Program-made: the position numbers and the translations under genes | NCBI GenBank assembly: GCA_016617855.1 | Contig: JAECUM010006764.1 | Location: forward strand, 1-64,000 | Direction of reading: 5' to 3' | DNA: 64,000 nt | DNA from: Megalonaias nervosa | Lineage: Eukaryota > Mollusca > Bivalvia > Unionida > Unionidae | The notes under the pieces: model-generated | The model's input: the letters and a program-made list of their open reading frames with translations, nothing else | What the model was told of the DNA's origin: nothing | Database searches by the model: none | Shown: piece after piece, positions 22,116 to 34,457 of the stretch | How positions within the stretch are numbered: the stretch's first letter is position 1 | Layout of the letters: every line of letters starts with the position of its first letter

Positions 22116-22540
22116 GAATCTGTTTAAATATAATGACCGAGGAAATAACTGCACGACTGGACAAGAATATTGCTAACACAATGCCTTCGACTTCAAAAAT
22201 GATATCAGGGGCGTCAACCCAGCCAGAAATCATTATTAGGTTTCCCACTCCGATAAGAGCGCCTAATGTCTGGTCACTAGAGATCGCACTGGAAAAATTA
22301 CCAGTTTATTATAGCTGACCAAGTATCAGATCAAACTCATTTTATATATTATCCACTATTTATTCACTGGTATTCGAATATAAAAATAACAATGATGGTA
22401 CCAGCCCGTTCCCGATTGGAACGTCATGGGAATTCCAACAGGATGATATCAAATATAGCTAATCAGTGATGAACTTCAGCTTATACTTAAATGAATAACG
22501 GGGAAAGAGCCAAAGATTGCTATCACAGTACATGAGGCAA
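22116..22540 (+). pseudogene. Penton-like minor capsid protein remnant (element B)
   Basis: Frame with LDKNIANTMPSTSKMISG, PEIIIRFPTPIRAPNVWSL and ALEKLPVYYS, a stop, then FEYKNNNDGTSPFPIGTSW and ISDELQLILK, GKEPKIAITVHEA. The pattern (an N-terminal strand with RFPTPI..P, then an 'I(P/G)xG..EFQ' segment about 60 residues on) is what I know from minor capsid (penton) proteins of Polinton-like elements. It follows the core-like gene, a normal place for it. Three or more stops. Confidence 0.5.
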
Positions 22541-22578
22541 CGTAAGCGCCGCCATTGAAATATTAACGCCCTATTACG

Positions 22579-22912
22579 CCGTTTACATATATAAGTGGTT
22601 GATCAGAACTGTATTGGGATGGCCTCTTGTAGTACCAGTTAATGCTGGACCCCACCAACCACATCGATATGATTATTTATCAGACAAACAAATATTAGTA
22701 AAACTACCACATGATGGAAACAGTGAGTTATGGATAGATCTGGGGGCAGGGAATTTATGGTATTTCCAGGGAGTATTTATCGCGCGTGATGGTAAATATA
22801 CCCGATATGGCTTTATGATTTTATTACTAGTACAAACATTAAAAGAGGGAGGAGTGCGTGTAGAGGTGGCATCTGGGAAAGTGATCACTGTAGGAATAAC
22901 GCCGGAGAATTA
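22579..22912 (+). CDS. Unknown protein of element B
   Basis: An open frame of about 110 codons, with ATG at 22,599, carrying RYDYLSDKQILVKLPHDG and ARDGKYTRYGFMILLLVQ and ending VASGKVITVGITPEN. It is the longest uninterrupted frame of the left half of element B. No family recognised. It may be the C-terminal part of the penton-like protein after a frameshift, or a separate virion gene. Confidence 0.4.
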
Positions 22913-23123
22913 AAATATATAGCGCCATCTGAGAACACTATTTGAGTAATATAAACTTGAATATCCGAATGATGATCTTAAACGAAAAATCATTGACACA
23001 GTACAACATCTGAACAAAGTGGTATCTGATGCGAAATATTTTCAGATATCTGTGACAGAAACAGTAATTTATGAGGGCTGTCGAATAATAAGGGGCGTAG
23101 CATACAAAAAGCCATTTCTTGAT

Positions 23124-23533
23124 CTTTTTTATGATCACGGAAGCCCAATTACCTACTTGGAAACTGCCTGTGTTGGATGTTGATCAAACGCAAAAGGATC
23201 TCAGTGACATAATTTACGAATATTTTCGGAACATCAATACCTCATGCAGAAAATAGGGCCCTTATCAAATACTCTCAAACATATATAAATGGTGGCGGTC
23301 ATCATATATCGCGGGTTATAGTTAATATTACCTAGACGACTTCTGTAAATCTTGCTTGTGACACTGTGGATGGTAGTTAAAGCTTTTCTTCAGAGGTCCC
23401 TCCTAGTCATTTGATTGTGTCGTTGCCTACTAATCCTGTTTATTTACGATGTGATAATCCGCCGTTGTCACTAATACGATTTCGTCTGGCTAAACACGAT
23501 AAACATTTCCTGTTACTCGCTGTTAAGAATTAA
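23124..23533 (+). pseudogene. Eroded coding traces between capsid and polymerase genes (element B)
   Basis: Two coding-like pieces, TWKLPVLDVDQTQKDL near 23,150 and PPSHLIVSLPTNPVYL...LLAVKN ending at a stop at 23,533. No family recognised. Confidence 0.3.
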
Positions 23534-23739
23534 TTGCAAGTTTGTATGTCAGAGCCAGACCATAAAATTGGCCGCCATAAAACGGCCTGCCGTGAAAATG
23601 GTCTCACCATAAACGACCTAAACAAGCTAAAAGCAAACGAAACATAAATAAAATTACGTATTTATATGTTATCTTTTACATCTTTTTGTCGGTGGTATCC
23701 TTGAGGAGTAAAGATCACATGGGGAATGCTTTGTAGCGG

Positions 23740-25164
23740 ATATTGATTCCTTGGTGGATTCTTCAACAAGTTTCTTTACACGTACACCTACAACCTTTTT
23801 CGTTTCATATTATCGAAATGTGCAGTAACGGTACAAACAATACCTGGCAAGTGTTTGTATGATTCCGGTAGCTTTAGATCAAAGGGCTTCCCTAAGAGTA
23901 ATAATCGATCATAATGATCACACATGGGCTGCAAACATAGCAAAGGTTCCACCTCAAAACACTATAGCGGCGACACTTTAAACTATTTTTGAAATTAGTT
24001 GGAAAGATCCAGTGTGGTTTTGGTTATTTCAGAGTGACACAGTGTTGTCGTTTGATCAATTTGTGCTTCCATCTGGAAGAGTTTTTCGTCCAGAACCTCA
24101 TCATGAGCAGATGACACGGGTCACATTAAAGTATACCGACGAAACGGCTGTCGTAGATGAATTGCGGAATAATTGTTTAACGATTTCATCTATTGCTTCT
24201 CACTTTTACCGGCAGAAGAATTTATGGCAGCCGATACCAAAGCCCTTTCTTGAGGATGTTCAACGCTCACGTACTAAATTTGGGCACGGGGGCCTTTGGA
24301 ATACTAATTATGATTTAAAGGGCGTTATTTCAGTCGATATGGTAGCTTGTTATTCTGCTAGTATTATTGGAATGGGCGAATGCGATCCGTATTTTAAGCG
24401 ACTTGGATATCCAACGCATGAAATAACTCGTGTCTCAATAAATGTTCCTCTCATCATCGACATTACTTTGTTCGCCGAGATAGAATCGTCTGAGTTTTCA
24501 GAAAACGTTCATCCAGTTATTCCTGCATGGTTTGGAAGACACTTCAGCAAAACCATATTCGATCATAAATCCATTAGACGAATGCAGGAGAAATAACAGA
24601 GGGGTGGGGGGCTCCAACAGTATTACTTAGATTCATGCTCGATAAAAAATGTTAAAGTCGTTGACTGCAAGTGAAGCAATAATCACGTGTAGACCTCAAA
24701 AAGGGGTCTGGCTGCCCGACCCAAATGATAAGGCTGACGTAGCATTTGTAAAGGATATGAGCAGAAAAATTATCGGTAAATTTAAACATTTTGACTCATC
24801 TCATAACAAGTGCCATTGTACAAGGTTAATCACGGATAAGGCAGAGTTAGATGATATAATCAAGGATACTGCTCGAAGATGAGTATAAGCCACTAGGGAA
24901 AATGCAAGATTGCCAGATGGAACTAACATAGGTTATATTGTCAACTACTATAATGGCGATTCCCCACAATTTATTAATCTTCTTGCATCAATGCTTGCAT
25001 ATACACTAGTACATCTCTTATCAATAATTGACCGATTTCTTAATGACGCCGTTAGAGTCACCGCAGATTCCTTTTACATTAGCAAATCAAAATTAGGTCC
25101 TTTATATGATTATCTTCCGAAGATGAGTGCCGATGTGGTAGCTCATATGGTCACTGGAGAATAA
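23740..25164 (+). pseudogene. DNA polymerase B palm region (element B)
   Basis: 24,012-24,596 is an open frame of 194 residues with RTKFGHGGLWNTNYDLKG followed by VISVDMVACYSASIIGMGE, which fits polymerase motif A (D-x2-YPS, here D-x3-CYSAS). 24,649-24,882 has REF-like EAIITCRPQKGVWLPD. 24,910-25,164 has QFINLLASMLAYTLVHLL (motif B area) and VRVTADSFYISK, fitting motif C, where the usual DTDS is ADS. Thus both metal-binding Asp motifs can be placed, the second degraded. Three frames with stops between. Different in sequence style from the polymerase at 57.3-58.5 kb. Confidence 0.6.
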
Positions 25165-26081
25165 ACAAATGAGCAAATGCATAGTTATTCTGAATCGGCC
25201 GATTATAAACCGCTTCCTGTATATTACACTGTCAGTGATTTATCAAAGCAGTCAACGGCACCTTCAGTAAATGATCACATTTCACAACATAAAAATGTTT
25301 GTTTGAATGATACTGGTGGTTCTAGTAACACAACGAGGGATATGTAATTATTCAATAGTTCCAATATGAATGTTTCAACGACTACTCACTGGCATGATAA
25401 AGAGATGAATGAGAGAGTAGTTAAAGCTCATGCTTACCAGTTTCTTAAGATGGAAAGGGGATAAATTGACTCTAGATCGAATGGGCTAGAAAATCCATCC
25501 CCAAACTCATCATTTGGGATGAGATTTGTACCGTTTCCAAAGAAATGTTGGAAACGTTTCTTGATTGGTAAGAAAGTAAAGAAACTGCTATTATCACGTG
25601 TGGCGATCAGGGGCAACCTCCTCCATTCACAGGACAATCGCCACATAGTTAGATAAAAAAAAGTCAGGTTGATTATTACGAAGAGATGTTGGTAGATCAT
25701 AGAGCCATAGACAAATCACGGAAAGAGTTTAAAGCTTTAATTAGACTTAGATCTGACAAGACTCAATGCGAGATAATGCCCGGTGTAGTTTCCGAAACGG
25801 CGATTGATGCTTTTGGAACTTATGGCGCCCTAATGATCTGATCCATGAAAATAGTTCGTGATTTACATCAAGCTGAACAATTTAGGCTTCATAAGGAAAC
25901 ATTTCCTGAGTTGCCAGTTCCACTGTGTTATCGTCCAAAAGATTTTCGTCCTCAGAGATTCCTGGTTCCGGAGCAGGGATTAACTATCTCAGATATCAAT
26001 ATGTGGATCGCCGATGACTACGTTGAAGTGGTCAAATGTAGCATATTTAGCAATATTAGCGGTTATGCTTTCCTGACATGA
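25165..26081 (+). pseudogene. Polymerase tail or following gene of element B
   Basis: Coding-like pieces in plus frames, the best at 25,845-26,081 with QAEQFRLHKETFPELPVPL and LTISDINMW. Frames are broken several times. I do not recognise it; it may be the C-terminal extension of the polymerase. Confidence 0.3.
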
Positions 26082-27236
26082 TTTTTTGTCTGCAAAATAA
26101 ACTGAACCAAACGGAATGTAAATTTGTTAAATTAAAACTTACCACAATGACACGGTGGTACTTATCTACACTTTTATTGATTACAATAAAATTATATCTG
26201 ACGACATGATTTTTTGCCAAGCGACATAGATCAAAATATACTGCCTGTGTACGACAGCAATCCACTACAAATAGATTTTATTTTCAAACCATCCTGTATC
26301 ATACGTATTTCCAATCGATAGTAATACTTAAAGATTTCACTACAGTTTCTTCTCCCAACAACCAGGGCTTAGCAATGCTCTCGCCCCAACTACCAGTGAT
26401 CAGCATCATCCTCGATTTGAACTGAAACAAATGATCGACTGGTGGATATTTTGAATTCTTGCAACAATTTCTTCATAGTCTTCTGTTGTTTTTTTTCCAA
26501 TGCATTGCCTTTGGAGCATTGCATTATAATATAGGCCGACATTATTATTGGGATTAATATAATTTAAGAAATTTAATGTCGCACACGCATATCCTATTTA
26601 ATTGTCAGATATAGATGGACAGAAAATATATCTCGTTTGCTTAATTCAGGCCTAGACTGTATTTGCCCTGAATTAATATGGTATGAATGAAATTAAGTTT
26701 GACTTTAATGAGAGGAAAAAGTGAATATTTTCCGAAAGTACATTCTTCCAAGTAATTCTTAGTAAGCACTTACACGAATACATTTAAAAGACACTTCAAA
26801 TCAATATGGTTTCCCAGCAAGCCCTGCGGATTCTTAAAAAGCTCAGTACGGCTCGATATTCTACAATTATACAGTGTTTCTGATATGAAGGTTTATGAAA
26901 CTGTACGACATAATGACTGATGAAAATTTGAAGTTGAACTCTATAAAGTAGAATAGTTCGTTATAAAATGTTTTATTCACCAAACCAGATGATCATACTT
27001 ATTTTATTAGATCATTTAGCATCATCGAACTGTGTAATGTGGTTTGATGTAAATAGAGAATATACAACGCTGGCGGAAGGAAACCACTAATAACGAGTCA
27101 TAAAAGTACATACAAATAAATTTCGACACTATAGTTTGATATGTTTCTTTATCGTAGATTAGATGACGTTGCATGAACTAACACAATATCTCAAACACAA
27201 GGTTACGATCACGAATGAAAACGTAAAACAAATTAC
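26082..27236. other. No gene seen
   Basis: AT-rich sequence. A motif GACATGATTTTTTG occurs twice (26,076 and 26,205) about 130 bases apart. Confidence 0.5.
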
Positions 27237-27387
27237 CTGTTATGATGGTTACATTTGTCTTACTAACTGCTTGAAGGCCGTTCTTGTTTATTACACAAGT
27301 GAATGTTCCGACATTTGACGAGTTAGCACCGATTATAGCAAGATGGCTTCCACCAATGATTGACACTCCATATGGAAGTGACTTGCT
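27237..27387 (-). CDS. Immunoglobulin-like domain exon, C-terminal half
   Basis: A 151-base minus-strand exon with acceptor ATTTTAG and donor ACAG|GTAATT. It encodes SKSLPYGVSIIGGSHLAI, then NSSNVGTFTCVINKNG and KTNVTIITG. G-x-(Y/F)-x-C-x-(V)-x-N-x-x-G followed by V-x-I is the F-G strand signature of I-set/Ig domains. Starts in phase 0, ends in phase 1. It fits directly downstream of the exon at 28,740-28,905, giving WLFQG joined to SKSL, so both probably belong to one receptor-like gene. Other exons lie outside the recognised sequence. Confidence 0.65.
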
Positions 27388-28739
27388 CTAAAATTCAATT
27401 ATTATATTTTGCAATATGTTTTCGTGCTCAGTGGTGCGTTTAAATAATCTTAACAATGTCAAGCAGAACGACAACACGAGGAACCATGTTTGTATTTGTG
27501 TGTGAGTGTGTTAGCCAATATGAGTTTGCAAAAACATATTTGTAACATTTCATAAAATCTTGATAATTTAGGACACCTAACACTTTTAAAAATTATTGTA
27601 AGAAAGGAATGTTTGGTGACATGAAAAGTTGTTGCTTCACCGCAACATCTAAATATAATATTAATTTGGAGTTTTACTGCACAAAAAGACTAGGATGTTA
27701 TTCACTGCTGAGGCAGATTGAGTAAGTGGCTTGCCGAGGGCTTGGATTGATCTAGTGGCAGAATTTGAACCAGCAGCCTTTCGGATACGAGTTCAATACG
27801 CTAAGCACTGAGAAGCCGTGCCAACCGTCTGCATTAGTTACTGCTCACGGAATGGAGAAGGGCGAGCAGGTCAATTCAACATTCCATCTCAACATGTCAC
27901 ATACACAAACATATGGACGATGGCGCGTGTGTGTGAAACTAACTAACCAAACACACCGCAAAACTACTGTAAATCATTAGACTGAGTGCTTCTGTGACCT
28001 ACGGGTACCGGTATCAAAACCGCACTCACTAAATAGGTAAGCACAAGCATCGTCAATTATATAGGAATTTACTTCTATGCATAGTTGAAAAAAAAGAAGA
28101 AACATTTAGGGTTTTGTTCTTTCGCGTTTCCTTTGTGTTAATTGTTGTGTTTTGTGTTTGTGGTTTTCGCAAATGTTTGCGTTAGACTAAAGGAATCCGG
28201 ACTTCCCGAAAGCTTACGCTACTTATGCGCTTTATGTTCTCCGTTTGTTTCAAATATGAAACCAGTCTCTGATAAACGTAATCTACAAGTCGAATTTCTT
28301 TCCTGTTTCAATGCAAATACTTTTGCCGCTCTGACAGCTATCTTCCAATGTGCTGTGTCAATCTATATTTATAGACTCTTGCTCACATCATTTTTGTGTC
28401 AAAGCAGCATCTTAGTCTGAAATCAAAACTCTGATTAGACAATTTATAGTATGTTGTAAAATGAGTTGTAAAATTCCGTTTAACAGAGCTACGTATGTAA
28501 TTTATGTTTATGTAGGTACCCAGTCAAGCGACGTTCTTTTCAAGGTAATAACAAATTTGTGTACTTCGGACTGATGTAATTTAACCTAACACGATTATAT
28601 AACTGTATTCTGAATATATACGGTGAACAGTCTGGCAGCATCAGAAATGTATTTTTGAACTGTATCATATGACCTTAAACTCATTTTCTTAGAATGTTAT
28701 AAGCAAGAGTGGTGGCATATGAATAAATAATTTCCATAC
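27388..28739. other. Intron between two Ig exons; no gene seen
   Basis: About 1.35 kb with a repeat-like stretch at 27,730-28,020. The plus frame at 28,142-28,420 is 92 codons but has no domain and runs antisense to the exons. Confidence 0.45.
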
Positions 28740-28905
28740 TCCCTGAAATAGCCATGTGCAGGTTACCCCCGGTTCATTGGAATTACAAGATAATATTGTA
28801 TCGGCGTTATGGTTGATCGTCGTCTGTCCAGATATATGTGGAGGTAGAAGGGACGATATTGTAGTTGTTGGCAAGGTTATGTGAGCTTGGGCCGGAATTT
28901 TAGTT
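28740..28905 (-). CDS. Immunoglobulin-like domain exon, N-terminal half
   Basis: Minus-strand exon ending at a donor TTTCAGGGA|GTATGG. It encodes AHITLPTTTISSLLPPHIS, then TILSCNSNEPGVTCTWLF. C-x-(S)-N...W is the B-C strand signature of an Ig domain (first Cys and core Trp). The Thr/Pro-rich lead suggests a linker. The 5' boundary is uncertain because no strong acceptor was found. Phase 0 at the 3' end matches the next exon. Confidence 0.55.
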
Positions 28906-28909
28906 GTTT

Positions 28910-29112
28910 GCAAGTGCATGACAGCTGTAATGGAAATATAATTTATGTAATTGCGGATTGTGATGAACAAGTTAGTGATGAACCTGATAATCCGTCTGTA
29001 CTAAATATGGTTTCAGGTCCTGAAAGATTTGTGTCTGTTCCGAGTAGGAAATATTGGTCATAGATGAAGTCCAAATCTACGGTCAAGCTGTGTTCAGTTA
29101 TATTAAGATATA

Positions 29113-29158
<46 letters not shown>

Positions 29159-29939
29159 TCTTTATTTGTAATACAAGCCACTGGTCCATGTCACATATCA
29201 ATACATGATACGGTACAAAAAGATGTTTAAGAAAATGTTATGCATGCAAGCAATCAGCTGTTATACATTGTTTGTGTTTGGGTGAAATACAAATGTATGT
29301 TACGCAGTAATCACACAGTACATAGTAAATAAACCCTAACGCCTGCATAGAGCAAACTGACTCATGCAGAGTGAAAACCAGACGATGAAAACCCCACATA
29401 CACTAGAATCCTTCTTGAGTCAGGATGAAACAGGCAGATGTGCAGAAAAAGAACTTTTCAAGGGTGGGGAAAGAATTTGGCTGAAAATTTAATTTAGGAA
29501 ACACGTAAGAAACAGTCAGAGCTTCGGCATTTCCAATCGCCAGCTACGTTTCCATGCCCCTAGTAATAGGATTTGTAATAGGAGTAAAGAAATAAAGACA
29601 AACAAAGCATTAAATATATTACGGTATGCGTCTTCGACCTATTCTCTCTCATTCCAAAGGCTTCCCCGTATTCTCTACCTAATGCATAATAGAGAGAGAG
29701 AGAGAGATTGGAGAGAGAGAGAGAGAGAGATGTTGGGGAATGCACAGAGGATTTCTGTGAAACTGTGTCCCATGTTTAACTGAGTTAAAAGAGAGGGATT
29801 ATTAATACCTGGCACTTTATGTTGCTAAAAATTATATTATTATGGTTTCAAAACAATACTGTATCAATGCATAAAGATAAAACTGGTATGTTATGCCATA
29901 AGACCGTTTTTCCCCTTATACACAAACGCTTTCCGGAGG

Positions 29940-30016
<77 letters not shown>

Positions 30017-30937
30017 ATAACATTCATTTTTGAAGACACCAATGCTATAAATATTATTTATAATATAATCACAGTTGTATTAGGTGAACATGTTTAGTTG
30101 GGATTTTTATTTCAGAGTTGTCGTTTCCATTCACAAAAGTATTTGTGTCAAAACGATTATACTCACTAGAACTCCAATGTCGTGTTCTACGTTAGTGTTG
30201 TCATATTCATATTGATATTTGTATTGCCATCCCAACATTCAGACATAGAAATAAGTACCCTGTGTATGTTACATCGGCCACATTACGAATGGCTTAAAGT
30301 ACGATTTTTTTATCTGTTTGCATAATTACAAGTAGCTGCATGGAACGCCTGCTGACGTAGCTTAGGTGAGAACGTGTATGGCTCCCTGTGACAGATTTAT
30401 ATTTTTGGTTAAGTCGACATGTTGGTCACGTGACTGAAATGGTGTCATCACTAGCTAATATGATGAGTATCTTTGTACTTGACATTCGTAGAACTTCATG
30501 GTTCTAAGTTCGTTCCCGTGCCCTAAATTAGGAAGGGCTTATTCCGATAAGACTGAACTAGTTGCCATATGGCATTTCATATACAAGACACGAACACAGT
30601 CAGGACACAGAAAGGACAACCACTCACGTCTCAAGGACCGACACGGAAAATGAGAGGTAAAAAAAATAATACAATTTTATAATTCCTTTTTACAATATAA
30701 ACTATGAAGTTTTCATATAGAAATGAGAATGATTAAAAGAGTGTTGAAATCATAAACTTCAGTTTTGTGCGGAAGGGAAGATAACTCTTTGATAACAGAA
30801 TTTCTGGATTTTCAGTTTTCAGTATGGTGTAACATTTATGGCAGATTGGGCTCGAGTCCATTATGTATCACAGATGATTAAAATTACAATATATTTAGAT
30901 GTGTATATAATATTTCATAACGTCTGTATCCTTCTTC
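28910..30937. other. No gene seen; several microsatellites
   Basis: Contains (ATA)n at 29,106-29,158, (GA)n at 29,690-29,732 and (TA)n at 29,942-30,020. Frames of 60-92 codons here have no recognisable features. Confidence 0.6.
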
Positions 30938-30974
30938 TAATTATTATTATTATTGTTATTATTATTATTATTAC

Positions 30975-31020
<46 letters not shown>
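30938..31020. repeat. (ATT)n microsatellite at left edge of Polinton
   Basis: An ATT array of about 80 bases followed by AGT units ends 30 bases before the inverted repeat. An ATT array also lies at 46,735-46,783 just beyond the right end. Confidence 0.95.
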
Positions 31021-31050
31021 TGTGGTAGTTGTATTAGTAGTAGTAGTAAA

Positions 31051-33357
31051 TGGGGACGATATAGGGCTTATCGGGCAAAAGAAGGAAAAACAGCCTGGGA
31101 CGATATGAGGCAAAAATTTATAGGTCATATGAGACCGAAGAAGGAAAAACACCCTGGGACGATATAGAGACAAGATTTATAGCGGTTGACTGGCTGAACA
31201 TATCACTGGATAGGTATGACACAAACACAAACACTAAACTAGTATGGTGGGATAGTATAGCGACAATGGGACTTTATTGTTAAAGTGGGTGGGTTGTACC
31301 CTGGCAACAAGGGGGATTTAACATAGGGATATTTAACATGGGTGGGACTATAGAGCGACAAGGGACTGGGACTGTATAGCAACAAGGGCAAATGAAACAT
31401 AGTGACAAGGGATTGGGCCTGTATAGGGACAAGGGAAAGTTTAACATAGGTTGGGACAGTATAGGGAAAAGAGAAATTGAACATAGGGAATGTAGAGCGA
31501 CAATGTATTGGAATTGTCTAGGGACAAGGGGAATTGAACATGGGACTATCTAAGGACAATGGGACCTTGAACATGGATGGGTTTGTCAAGGGACAATGAG
31601 GAAATTGTTTAGGGCCCGTCTAGGGACGAGGATGGTAGAGGGTTAAACACAGTAGGGACAGAGACAGGTATATACTAATACAAGCCCGAGATTTATATGT
31701 GAAGCATTACCTAGACCTGAAATTATGTTGGCGCTGTTCATAATTTGCATAAATGTAACGATGCTATAAATAGTTATAATCAAGGAAAAAAACCAATGTC
31801 AAAATGGATGTGACTAAAATAACGCTAAAATTACTAACTTGTCCCAGAATTTAACCGAGACTAAGCATATCCCTGAACATTAGCTTACATCGGTTTAGAC
31901 TAAAATGGATAAATCTAGTAACTATAGTCTCAACTTGTGTGACGATCGTGGATAAACACCCATGTATCCATTTACAGCTACAACCTGTGTAAATTCCTAT
32001 TGGAAAAACCAAAGTCTATATTAATAGTCTCAAACTTTCCAGCTTCAATGAAGTCACAGTACTAAACACTAGGGGAATAATGGCAACAGTGTTGCAAGTG
32101 GCTGACCTGAATAGGCGCTACTGTAGGTATGTGACATGAATTTGATAGGGATAAAGGGAGTTTTATAGAGACAAACAAAGACCAATACACACACAAACAC
32201 AAACGAACGCGCACACATACAAACACAAATACAAACACCAACAAACGTACGAACACGCATAAAAACTAACAAATACATAGAAGGGGAAGAAGAAACCCAA
32301 TATCTACAATCAACACAGAAGAGAAGGGAAGAAAAGAACTCCAATATCTACTATCCACACAGTAGGGAGGAAGAAAACAAATCCCATATCTACTATCCAC
32401 ATAGAAGGAAAGGGAAGAAAATAACCCATCATATACTATCCACACCCATTTATACTATCCACACAAACGTACGCGAACGCATAAGACACACACTCTACTA
32501 TCCACACAAACCCACAATATCTACCATCGACACAGACGGAAAGAACAGAAAAAAAAACACACCATATATATACTATCCACACAAACGTACGCGAACGCAT
32601 AAAACACACACTTTACTATCCACACAGACGGGAAGAGCAGAAAAAACTCAACAACTCTACTATCCACACAAATGTACGCGAACGCATAAATCACACACTC
32701 TACTATCCACACAAACACACATTCTAGTATCCAAAGAGACGGGAAGAGAAAAAAAAAAAAAAAAAACTAACCCACATCATATATACTATCCACACAAACG
32801 TATGCGAATGCATAAAACACATACTCTAGTATCCACAAAACCCCACGATATCCACTATCCACACAGACGGAAAAAGAAGAAAAAACACACCATCTCTACT
32901 ATCCACACAAACCCACAATATCTTCTATCCACAAAGAAGGAAAGGGAAGAAAATAACCCATTATATACTATCTACACACCATATGTACTATCCACACAAA
33001 CGTACGTGAACGCGCATAAAACACACACACTCTACTATCCACACAGACGGGAAGAGAAGAAAAAGCACTCCATCTCTACTATCCACACAAACGTACGCGA
33101 AAGCATAATCACACACTCTACTATCCACACAAACACACACTCTACTATCCAAACAGACGGGAAGAGAAAAAAAAAAACAAACAAACCCACACCATATATA
33201 CTATCCACACAAACGGACGCGAACGCATAAAACACACACTCCACTATCCACACAAACCCACAATATCTACTATCCACACAGACGGGAAGAGAAGAAGAAA
33301 ACACTATATCGACTATCCACACAAACGTACGCGAATGCATAAAACACACTCTACTAT

Positions 33358-33399
<42 letters not shown>

Positions 33400-33405
33400 A
33401 CACAC

Positions 33406-33494
<89 letters not shown>

Positions 33495-33500
33495 AGTAAA
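31051..33500. repeat. Left terminal inverted repeat of Polinton
   Basis: From the outside: nearly three 59-base units with core CCTGGGACGATAT and GAAGGAAAAAC; about 1.1 kb of non-tandem sequence with many 'GGGACAA' words; a conserved 300-base stretch (32,041-32,340) nearly identical to 45,230-45,545; then a minisatellite with unit core ACTATCCACACAAACGTACG (32,340-33,355); finally a pure CA array (33,357-33,493) absent from the right repeat. Plus and minus frames in the minisatellite (for example 32,802-33,230 and 33,035-33,493) are repeat translations. Confidence 0.9.
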
Positions 33501-33522
33501 GGAGTGAGTATTAATAGTCACA

Positions 33523-34077
33523 CTACTTCACACAAATTGGCAACATGAATAATCTCTCTTTTCTAAAGATATGGTTCGCCCTGAGAAGAGCTGTTTTTTC
33601 TAACTGCAAATGCACCTGGTTAATGTCGGCGCCTCCCAGGTCTTGCACCACACACGCATCTCCTACTCCAATCTTGATCCCAATTCAGTGTATTTCTTTG
33701 GAGTGCAGAGGGGGCTTGAGTTGCTTCACTATACCATTCTTCAGTTTGAGGGATAGTGAACACTTGTTGTTCCCTCTATCTTTTGTGCCAGACCCGGGGA
33801 TGATGATGATCTGGCCTCATTGCCTCCTGTGCACGCTGTAGTGGTGGTTGATGTGGCTGTGGCTGTGGTTGATGTGCCTGTGGTGTCATTGCCTGTGGAA
33901 CGATTGGTGTCCTTACCTTAGTTTTCACCTCGCACACAGGCCTTAGAATGAGGTGGGGCAGGATCCTTTCCTCCTTCTTTTCCTTCTTTTTCCTCTCCTC
34001 CTTTTCTATTCTTACACTCTCTGCTATGGCTCCATAGCAAGCTCGTCTAAAAGACGCCTGGCATATTCCAGGTGCAT
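33523..34077 (-). pseudogene. Polinton late-position unknown protein
   Basis: Minus-strand coding trace from an ATG at 34,077 (MHLEYARRLLDELAMEP) through a frameshift into a Lys/Glu-rich stretch, a Gln/Pro/His-rich linker (QAHQPQPQPHQPPLQRAQ) and a C-terminal part with IIIIPGSGTKDRGNNKCSL and, after an in-frame stop, IGVGDACVVQDLGGADIN, ending at a stop at 33,525. A TATA-like TATAAAC is about 85 bases upstream. I do not recognise the family. It is the last gene before the left terminal repeat. Confidence 0.45.
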
Positions 34078-34457
34078 CTGGAGTTATAGAAGCTTGGTGA
34101 GTCTACTCACTCTTCAATGCTGATCGCTCAACGTTGGGTAGCCAGACTGACGATCTCTCCGTTTATATCCCTGGAGCACGAACGTGAAGGAAAACATCCC
34201 CTGATACAATAACTTACCATACAACTACTACCATTACATAGAACGCGCGGACCTAAAGAAACACTCACGTTGACGTTTTTACTTACAAACACAGGCTTAC
34301 ACTATTGGACAAGACAGAGAATCGAAGTTCTTATAGACACACTTCTATATTTTTAAGATACAAACTTGCTTTGCCAATTTAATTAGTATGTTTTTTCTAG
34401 AGTCTTGGGGTAGCCCTGAAAAGGGATGTTGTGTTGACGGGGAGAGATGGCAATCTT

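Larger units (their letters stand above)
21300..26081 (+). mobile_element. Element B: decayed Polinton-like virus remnant
   Basis: Plus-strand traces in order: major capsid C-terminus, basic core-like protein, penton-like minor capsid protein, two unknown genes, DNA polymerase B palm region and a tail. It is the same lineage as A and C from the capsid-core junction, although its 5' part is lost in a tetranucleotide array. No terminal repeats recognised. Confidence 0.65.

Noticed and set aside
30838..31173. Frames with poly-Ile and poly-Asn
   Set aside because: Translation of the ATT array.
32340..33355. CRISPR-like array of short repeats
   Set aside because: Units are contiguous and variable in length with no unique spacers, inside an animal transposon repeat.
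32802..33493. Open frames of 142 and 152 residues
   Set aside because: They translate the minisatellite and CA array of the Polinton terminal repeat (HYPH/VDSR and CVCVCV patterns).
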